The notes beneath the pieces are model-generated. The model worked only from the letters and a program-made list of their open reading frames with translations. It did not search any database and was not told where the DNA came from. DNA of 10,152 nt from JALQXV01 sp964540445. Lineage in GTDB: Bacteria > Patescibacteriota > Saccharimonadia > Saccharimonadales > 2-12-FULL-41-12. The stretch is taken from the NCBI GenBank assembly GCA_964540445.1, contig CAZIMF010000029.1, positions 1-10,152 of the forward strand, read 5' to 3'. Shown here piece after piece: positions 5,436 to 10,152 of this stretch (position 1 is the stretch's first letter; each line of letters opens with the position of its first letter). Position numbers and translations under genes: made by a program.

Positions 5436-6485
5436 CTATTCACATAATTTGTTGCAGTGTTGAGCGGTAAGCGCTTCGTGCTCTTCAAGGGTTTTAGAGA
5501 AGTAGGTTTTACCGTCATCGCCAGCCACAAAATAGAGCCACTCTGTTTGAGCCGGAAAAGCGACGGCATTAAGTGAGCCTTCGGAGACATTACTGATTGG
5601 CCCGGCCGGCAACCCCTTGTGTAAACGGGTGTTATAGGGGGAGTCATAGGTAACTAATGGCTCTTTACCGGCTAAAACAGCCCCGTAAAATGCAGTTACA
5701 TCGGATCCAAGGGGTAAATCCTCTTTGTAACGCTTCAGGAAGACCTGTGCGGCCTGCGCGCGGTCTGGAGCGTTACTTACCTCTTGTTCAACAATAGAGG
5801 CTAAAATGATGCCCTGGTGAAGCGTAAGGCCTTGTTTAGAGATTGCCTCACGAATTTGAGGAGTTAATCGAAGCTGCATTTCGTCTAGTGATTGCCTAAT
5901 AATCTGTTGCGGAGTCGTTTCGGCGGTCTTTTGGAAGCTTTCGGGGTATAAATACCCTTCGAGGCTGGCTTTTGGCGGTTTATCGGTTAAGGCAGGGTGA
6001 TCAGCGTATTGTTTGGGGTCGAGGGCGGCATCAACGGCTGCAGGGGTAAAACCAGACTCAATCAGGGCATCGCGCACTTTAGATAAGCGTTTACCAGGTA
6101 AAATTGTTACTAGATCGGTCGATATTTTACCTTCTTTAAGGGTTTGGGTAATTTCTGAGACAGATTGAGACTGGCGCAGAACATAGGTGCCCGCTTTTAG
6201 CTCATCGCCAATCTGGTTCCGGCGTACATACCACTCAAACACCCAATCGTTACGAATGAGTCCTTTTTTATAGAGAATATCTGCAATTGCAGCCGGGGTA
6301 CTGTTGGGCTCTATGGTAACGATATAAGGGGTATTATCGCTGCTTACCGGTTTTAGGTTATTGTTATACGTTCTGTGAATAAAAATAACGCCAGCTACAA
6401 GGGCGGCCAATAGCAATACGATTATCATAGATACTATTCTGCCGGTTCTAAAAAATCGCCGGGGTCGTTCTTTTCTAAATGCCAT
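5436..6485 (-). CDS. mltG: Endolytic murein transglycosylase MltG (YceG-like)
   Basis: MltG cuts nascent glycan strands in the membrane-near peptidoglycan and sets strand length. The product has 349 residues: a basic N-terminus, a membrane anchor (about 17-37), a LysM-like small domain (about 52-105, IEPNSTPAAIADILYKKGLI) and the catalytic YceG domain (about 120-345). Family landmarks are LEGYLYPESF (175-184), ASIVEQEV (229-236) with the presumed catalytic Glu233, LGSDVTAFYG (259-268), SPYNTRLHKGLPAGPISN (282-299) and YFVAGDDGKTYFSKTLEEH (318-336). The end HCNKLCE adds two cysteines not part of the usual motif set. ATG 6485 directly abuts the ruvX stop; GAGGAG lies about 11 nt upstream inside ruvX. 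It is the last gene of the four-gene operon. Confidence 0.96.
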   Translation of the reverse strand: MAFRKERPRRFFRTGRIVSMIIVLLLAALVAGVIFIHRTYNNNLKPVSSDNTPYIVTIEPNSTPAAIADILYKKGLIRNDWVFEWYVRRNQIGDELKAGTYVLRQSQSVSEITQTLKEGKISTDLVTILPGKRLSKVRDALIESGFTPAAVDAALDPKQYADHPALTDKPPKASLEGYLYPESFQKTAETTPQQIIRQSLDEMQLRLTPQIREAISKQGLTLHQGIILASIVEQEVSNAPDRAQAAQVFLKRYKEDLPLGSDVTAFYGAVLAGKEPLVTYDSPYNTRLHKGLPAGPISNVSEGSLNAVAFPAQTEWLYFVAGDDGKTYFSKTLEEHEALTAQHCNKLCE

Positions 6486-6926
6486 CTAACTAGTAACTCC
6501 TCTGTTTGACTGAATGGTAGTAACAAAATACTCCTCTAGTATAAAACATGCGGCCAACGAATCAGAACTGACATTTTTAAAGGTGTTATCGGTACGTAAA
6601 TCTTCGGCACGCACTGAACTCATCGATTCATCGGCAAACACGAGCGGAACATCTATCTGATTGTGTAAGTTATCAGCAAAATCCCGGATCTTTTTACTCT
6701 GAGGCGTTTCTTCTCCTCGAAGATTTCGTGGCATGCCTACCACCACAACCGAGATGTCTTCTGCGGCTATGACAGCTTTAATCTGTTCTAGCGCCTGCTC
6801 ACCGGCTGGAATCATGTCTAATGGCTGAGGTAGTTTAGCGATGACACTTGCCACCGCTACACCAATTCGCTTTTCACCCACATCAAGCCCCAGAATATAA
6901 CCGTTAGGGGGTAATTTGTTTGCCAT
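6486..6926 (-). CDS. ruvX: RuvX/YqgF, Holliday-junction resolvase-like RNase H-fold protein
   Basis: This is a small RNase H-fold nuclease of the YqgF family (146 residues, normal length), assigned to pre-16S rRNA 5' processing and to Holliday-junction-like resolution. It has the first acidic motif LGLDVGEKRIGVA (D15), the central VVVVGMPRNLRGEETPQ region (60-76), DESMSSVRAE with E100 (the usual form is DERLTT), and D122 in SDSLAACFILEEY (121-133). All three metal-binding acids are kept. ATG 6926 lies 23 bp inside the 3' end of the baseplate-J-like gene in another frame, so translation is probably coupled. Its stop touches the mltG start. Its presence in an envelope operon is recurrent in bacteria and need not mean a shared function. 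Confidence 0.95.
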   Translation of the reverse strand: MANKLPPNGYILGLDVGEKRIGVAVASVIAKLPQPLDMIPAGEQALEQIKAVIAAEDISVVVVGMPRNLRGEETPQSKKIRDFADNLHNQIDVPLVFADESMSSVRAEDLRTDNTFKNVSSDSLAACFILEEYFVTTIQSNRGVTS

Positions 6927-8592
6927 CGGCCTGTTCTATGATGAAGTTTACTTTTGAAGGATTACCCGGTACTTTAGTAACCCAAAATGGACTAAATTTA
7001 ACTGTTGCATCGGTGACGCCAGGACGTCCTTTTAGCAGTGCTTCGACGTTACCACCCTTTTTACCGGCTAATTCTTTTTTAAGGTCGGCTTGATTAATCT
7101 CGGGGCCAGCCAGAAGCGTGGTCTTAAGCTTTACTGCAGTGGTTGTTTTGCCCTTAGCCCCTATTTCGAAGGTGGCATCACCAAAACCATAATTAAGAAT
7201 TGCCTGTTTTGAGGTGTCGACTTTATCTTTAGCCTGATCTTCGACTAATTTCTTGAGGTCATCTTCTTTGACACCAAGCATACTGTAGGTAATTTCGCCG
7301 GATACGGTTACTTCTGTTCCTTCGGCACCGACGGCTGGAGCTGCGGTGAATGTAGGTGTTCCGGCACTGAACGTGTCTACCAAGCCTATGTAGCCCTCGT
7401 TCTTGAGACCATTCTTGATCTCATCCACAACCGCATTTTGCTTGTCAGTGATTTTCTTTTTAGCTGCATCAACGTCGGCAGCCGAAATAACTTTAGTGAT
7501 TTTACTTGTTCCGCCTGCCATCTGGCTTCCTTGGGCAATAACACCGGCAAAACCAGATACTGTATATGTGCGGGCAGTTAAGTTATATTTATCGCCATTA
7601 TTTTGAGCTGCAACCGGGATTGTCTTTTCGTCGCTTTGACATTGACTAACACCGTTCTTTTTCACGATAGTGCTGTCGAGCTGGACTGCACTTTGCGTAA
7701 TAAACGTTAGGCTGCCGTTACTCACCCCCGTGCCTGCTGGGATAGTCACTGCATTATCGCCACAGTTTCGCAGCGTCATTTGGCCGGTAGCTTTTGTACC
7801 GGCATCTGTTTCGCCCGTGGCAGGAGCTTTTTCGATTTCATTCTTCTTGAGTTCACGTTTTTGAGCGGGTAAGATTTGTTTGTCAAGATTAACTTGGTCG
7901 GCAGCTGTATCAGCGATAAACTGGGCGTCTGCTAATGTTTCGCTGCTTTCGGTACGAAGCGTAACCGTTGCTTTTGGCGCTACTGCTAATGCCCAATACC
8001 CGAAGGCTATAAGCAGCAAAAGAGCAGCTCCACCGGCAAAAAGCAACGTACGGAATTTATTAAAGTTTGGAATTTTTTTGCTTTTATCTTTTTTAGCAGC
8101 TTTGGCGACTTTACCAGAGACAGCTGCGGCTGCGACGCCTTCGGCAGCTTTAGGGCGATTATCTATTTCGATGGGTTGTGTGGCAGTTTGCTTGGGATCG
8201 ATTAAGCTGCCAATGGGTGTTGAGGGATCGATTGGTTCTTCATCGCCACCGACTTCGATAGGGCCAGACTCTGGTTTAGCGCTGGCAGCGCTTGGTGCAG
8301 CTGGCAGGTACGGACGCGACTGCATATTGGCAGCAACATGCAGCCCGGCAGCACCGGCTAGTGACAAAAGTGTTGATTCGGAGGTAATTAAGACGACTTT
8401 TTTATCGGATTGATCGGCTGCGCGCTTGAGCAATTTCATATTTACGATTGACTGCAGCATGGTGGCACGCTTAGGGAGCACCAAAGCAACTAGTTCTTCT
8501 TTGGTGTTACGAACTTTATCGATAATGCCGGTTATTTCTTCGTCTACGTCAACGTAAACAGTTTTTTTGGCCGGACCGGACTGATTTGTCAT
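6904..8592 (-). CDS. Bitopic membrane protein with baseplate-J-like extracytoplasmic region
   Basis: This is a 562-residue protein of a type common in CPR bacteria and often labelled baseplate J/gp47-like; its role is not established. Residues 11-90 look like a compact alpha/beta cytosolic domain (LVALVLPKRATMLQSIVNMK, then KKVVLITSES). A low-complexity Pro/Ala/Lys linker follows (91-178). One transmembrane helix lies at about 181-204 (FRTLLFAGGAALLLLIAFGYWALA). The outside part (205-562) contains ATGQMTLRNCGDNAVTIPAG (268-287), a beta-rich unit with C277 and C319 as a possible disulphide, and the closing LKGRPGVTDATVKFSPFWVTKVP (520-542). ATG 8592 overlaps the ftsA-like stop as ATGA, with AGGA 10 nt upstream. 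It is a likely membrane partner of that ATPase. Confidence 0.8.
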   Translation of the reverse strand: MTNQSGPAKKTVYVDVDEEITGIIDKVRNTKEELVALVLPKRATMLQSIVNMKLLKRAADQSDKKVVLITSESTLLSLAGAAGLHVAANMQSRPYLPAAPSAASAKPESGPIEVGGDEEPIDPSTPIGSLIDPKQTATQPIEIDNRPKAAEGVAAAAVSGKVAKAAKKDKSKKIPNFNKFRTLLFAGGAALLLLIAFGYWALAVAPKATVTLRTESSETLADAQFIADTAADQVNLDKQILPAQKRELKKNEIEKAPATGETDAGTKATGQMTLRNCGDNAVTIPAGTGVSNGSLTFITQSAVQLDSTIVKKNGVSQCQSDEKTIPVAAQNNGDKYNLTARTYTVSGFAGVIAQGSQMAGGTSKITKVISAADVDAAKKKITDKQNAVVDEIKNGLKNEGYIGLVDTFSAGTPTFTAAPAVGAEGTEVTVSGEITYSMLGVKEDDLKKLVEDQAKDKVDTSKQAILNYGFGDATFEIGAKGKTTTAVKLKTTLLAGPEINQADLKKELAGKKGGNVEALLKGRPGVTDATVKFSPFWVTKVPGNPSKVNFIIEQADGKQITP

Positions 8593-9887
8593 ACTCGTAA
8601 TATCCTATCAAATCTTTCGCGGATTGAACCACCCTCGGGAGCATCGTTTTGCTGTTGCAAGGTGTCTGCACCAACTCTAAGTAAGCCCATTGCGGTGACA
8701 AACGTGTGGTCGCTAACGTCGCCGGTTTTATCTTTGATGCCAATAACTTGGTCTGGGGTAATAAAAGCAATGGTAGGCTTGCGGGTAAACGGCACGTCGC
8801 TATACCAATTAGTTTCTTTAAGCGAATTTGTCAGATTTTCGAGACTTGCCCCACCACCACAGAGCAGTATACGATGCGGGACGTGGTCGAGTTCGGTAAA
8901 TTCACTGAGGGCCAGCTCGACGCCGGCAATCCAGACGTCACAGGTTTTATCGAGCGCCTTGACGACTGCATCGTGCTGCTTGGTCGCCATAGAGTTTTCG
9001 GGAACGGCTAATTTCATTTGTTCGGCATGCTCAAAGTCGGTGCCTAAATCACGTTCGATTGAACGCGTAAAAGCCCGACCGCCAATGCCAAACATTTTGG
9101 TACCCTGTACCCCGCCGTCATTAACAACTGCAATGTCGGTGGTACCACCACCGACATCCATTAAAATAGCACTCATTGTGGCATTGGCATTATCGCCGAT
9201 AACCGAACGAGCCACTGCGAACGGCTCAGCGGCAACTGCTAATAAGTCGAGGTCGAGTTCTTTAGCCGTTCGTTCGAGCGCAGCAATGTGAATCATAGGG
9301 GCAAAGGCAGTATAGAGCTGGATAATGACGTCACGGCCTTTGAAACCGATTGGATTGGTCACCTGATATCCGTCGATGGTAATGCCGACCAGGGCACTAT
9401 TTACCAACCGAACGTCCATTTGGGCGTTACCCATTTCGATAGCCAGATTCTCGCGAGCCTTAGCGCTTGCCCGTTCTTGAGCTAAGCTAATAATCTGCTC
9501 CATTTCGTCGACATCAACTTCTTGTTCGGGGTCGGTACGCCGGAAGGGAATGGTGGTAGTCGTACCTTTTACGAGTTCACCGGCAATTCCAAGTATGGCG
9601 GTACGGACACTAACGCCGGCTTGTTCTTCGGCTTTGGCGAGCGCATCGTTGCAGTTTTGAACGACACCGCCAATATCGGCAATAGCACCGGCTTGCATAT
9701 CGGACAACCCTTGGTGAGCTCGGCCGACACCAATAATCTCGATGGACGAACCATCAATTTTTCCAATCAACGCTTTAACAAACTCTGTACCGACATCAAG
9801 CGCCACCACATACTGATCAGATGCCGGCTGACCGGGTTTAGCGCGAGCCGCTAATTGGCTGCCAACATTTTTGATTTTACTAAGCAT
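8589..9887 (-). CDS. FtsA/PilM-like actin-fold ATPase
   Basis: This is a 432-residue actin-superfamily ATPase of the FtsA/PilM type. It has the phosphate-1 motif VALDVGTEFVKALIGK (28-43) and an inserted SHS2-like 1C domain (about 95-195). The phosphate-2 motif is ILMDVGGGTTDIAVV (241-255), and the adenosine motif is ILLCGGGAS (340-348). The last residues, SIRERFDRILRV (421-432), can form a short amphipathic helix like the membrane tether of FtsA. In FtsA this ATPase anchors FtsZ; in PilM it nucleates a pilus inner-membrane complex. Here the next gene encodes a bitopic membrane protein overlapping by 4 bp, and mltG follows, pointing to envelope work. No ftsZ or pil genes are visible, so I do not assign ftsA outright. 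ATG 9887 has no Shine-Dalgarno sequence; a TATACT box is 11 nt upstream. Confidence 0.88.
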   Translation of the reverse strand: MLSKIKNVGSQLAARAKPGQPASDQYVVALDVGTEFVKALIGKIDGSSIEIIGVGRAHQGLSDMQAGAIADIGGVVQNCNDALAKAEEQAGVSVRTAILGIAGELVKGTTTTIPFRRTDPEQEVDVDEMEQIISLAQERASAKARENLAIEMGNAQMDVRLVNSALVGITIDGYQVTNPIGFKGRDVIIQLYTAFAPMIHIAALERTAKELDLDLLAVAAEPFAVARSVIGDNANATMSAILMDVGGGTTDIAVVNDGGVQGTKMFGIGGRAFTRSIERDLGTDFEHAEQMKLAVPENSMATKQHDAVVKALDKTCDVWIAGVELALSEFTELDHVPHRILLCGGGASLENLTNSLKETNWYSDVPFTRKPTIAFITPDQVIGIKDKTGDVSDHTFVTAMGLLRVGADTLQQQNDAPEGGSIRERFDRILRV

Positions 9888-9898
9888 AACTAGTGTTT

Positions 9899-9929
9899 AG
9901 TATATCACTTTTACGGCCGGCCGGAACAA
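9899..9929 (-). promoter_or_regulatory. Promoter of the ftsA-like operon
   Basis: On the minus strand TTGTTC (9924-9929) and TATACT (9899-9904) are 19 bp apart, longer than ideal; a GATATA register (9901-9906) gives 17 bp with a poorer -10. TATACT ends 11 nt before the ATG, so the leader would be about 4 nt. A GC-only palindrome fills much of the spacer. The 62-bp gap to alaS holds nothing else. Confidence 0.5.
9914..9923. repeat. GC-only palindrome CGGCCGGCCG
   Basis: A perfect 10-bp palindrome of only G and C lies in the spacer between the -35 and -10 of the ftsA-like promoter, within an otherwise AT-leaning gap. It could be a regulator or methylation target, or it could stiffen the spacer. 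It lacks a loop and a U-tract, so it is not a terminator for alaS. Confidence 0.35.
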
Positions 9930-9949
9930 TTTATGACGAGGTAGCCGCA

Positions 9950-10152
9950 TTAGGCTAGTATTGCCTTGATTCGACGGATGCCAGCGCTGGAAGCTTCTTC
10001 TTTAGTAATCTTGAACCGCTTGCCGCCCTCGCCAAGCACGCCAGTATGAGCAACATGCGGGCCACCACAGATTTCAATACTGTAGGCCGGTTGGTTAGGT
10101 TCGCTCATAATGTATACCTTCACGACATCGCCATATTTATCACCAAACGCAC
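9950..10152 (-). CDS. alaS: Alanyl-tRNA synthetase, C-terminal end (SAD editing domain)
   Basis: Only the last 66 codons and the TAA stop are in the window; the gene continues past the right edge. Visible is the end of the SAD domain that hydrolyses mischarged Ser/Gly-tRNA(Ala). It contains FGDKYGDVVKVYI, then IEICGGPHVAHTG with the metal-ligand pattern CxxxH, then FKITKEEASSAGIRRIKAIL and the stop. In typical bacterial AlaRS this is followed by a linker, a coiled coil and the C-Ala domain; here the protein ends at once. The CGGPHV motif has Pro where CGGTHV is usual. A free-standing AlaX editing protein is the main alternative, since the aminoacylation domain is out of view. ThrRS editing motifs also have GPHV but read CRGPHV and lie in the N-terminal half of the protein. 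Confidence 0.85.
   Translation of the reverse strand, partial: AFGDKYGDVVKVYIMSEPNQPAYSIEICGGPHVAHTGVLGEGGKRFKITKEEASSAGIRRIKAILA

Noticed and set aside
7880..8413. 177-codon open frame on the plus strand
   Set aside because: It lies wholly antisense to the baseplate-J-like gene, has low-complexity Ala/Ser composition typical of a complementary-strand shadow, and shows no recognisable motif or start signal.
8589..8591. Alternative genetic code with TGA read as glycine
   Set aside because: TGA at the end of the ftsA-like gene forms a classic ATGA overlap with the next start, and all other genes end normally with TAA or TAG.
8662..9291. 209-codon open frame on the plus strand
   Set aside because: Fully antisense to the ftsA-like gene, whose ATPase motifs are unmistakable; the Ser/Thr/Pro-rich translation has no domain features.
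9950..10152. Threonyl-tRNA synthetase editing domain
   Set aside because: ThrRS reads CRGPHV and its editing domain lies in the N-terminal half; here the motif is CGGPHV followed closely by a stop, with the SAGIRRI segment typical of AlaRS.
1..10152. CRISPR arrays, insertion sequences, tRNA or rRNA genes, prophage genes
   Set aside because: No spaced direct-repeat series, transposase motifs, cloverleaf or rRNA signature were seen on either strand. The baseplate-J label of the 562-residue protein does not indicate phage, as it has a transmembrane helix and chromosomal operon partners.

Overview
The window looks like chromosomal DNA of a small-genome bacterium of the Patescibacteria/CPR radiation, most likely Candidatus Saccharibacteria (TM7). 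This placement is an inference from gene content and protein style. The clues are an FtsA-like ATPase followed by a baseplate-J-like bitopic membrane protein, ruvX and mltG; a LysM-CHAP protein with a very basic cytoplasmic tail; and an alanyl-tRNA synthetase end that stops right after the SAD domain. The standard genetic code fits: TGA ends the FtsA-like gene exactly at an ATGA overlap. Gracilibacteria and Absconditabacteria, which read TGA as glycine, are therefore unlikely. I see no tRNA, rRNA, CRISPR array, insertion sequence or phage gene.

Layout. Positions 1-160 hold the 5' end of uvrA (minus strand). It diverges across a 94-bp promoter region from a PGPGW-type membrane protein (255-683, plus). 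A 62-residue membrane protein follows (789-977, plus); it is the only gene here with a clean, well-spaced Shine-Dalgarno sequence. All other genes lie on the minus strand and are read right to left. They are alaS 3' end (9950-10152), ftsA-like (8589-9887), a baseplate-J-like bitopic protein (6904-8592), ruvX/yqgF (6486-6926), mltG (5436-6485), LysM-CHAP hydrolase (3995-5218), obgE (2511-3785) and sbcB/exonuclease I (1003-2457).

How they fit together. The genes ftsA-like, baseplate-J-like, ruvX and mltG overlap by 4 bp, overlap by 23 bp, and abut, so they are almost certainly one operon. It pairs an actin-fold ATPase with a membrane protein carrying a cytosolic domain and a large outside domain, plus a glycan-strand terminase; RuvX is a passenger with a nucleic-acid role. 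The LysM-CHAP gene downstream has its own predicted promoter and may cut the same peptidoglycan. obgE and sbcB appear to be separate units with their own -10 boxes.

The least expected signal is regulatory. At five gene starts (uvrA, PGPGW, sbcB, obgE, ftsA-like) a good -10 hexamer lies only 7-12 nt before the start codon, and usable Shine-Dalgarno sequences are absent or badly placed. This suggests leaderless or near-leaderless mRNAs. Two promoters also carry perfect inverted repeats: a 19-bp palindrome over the obgE -10 box, and 9-bp arms bracketing the promoter of the LysM-CHAP gene. Most intergenic regions are under about 220 bp and several contain inverted repeats without the U-tracts of classical terminators.
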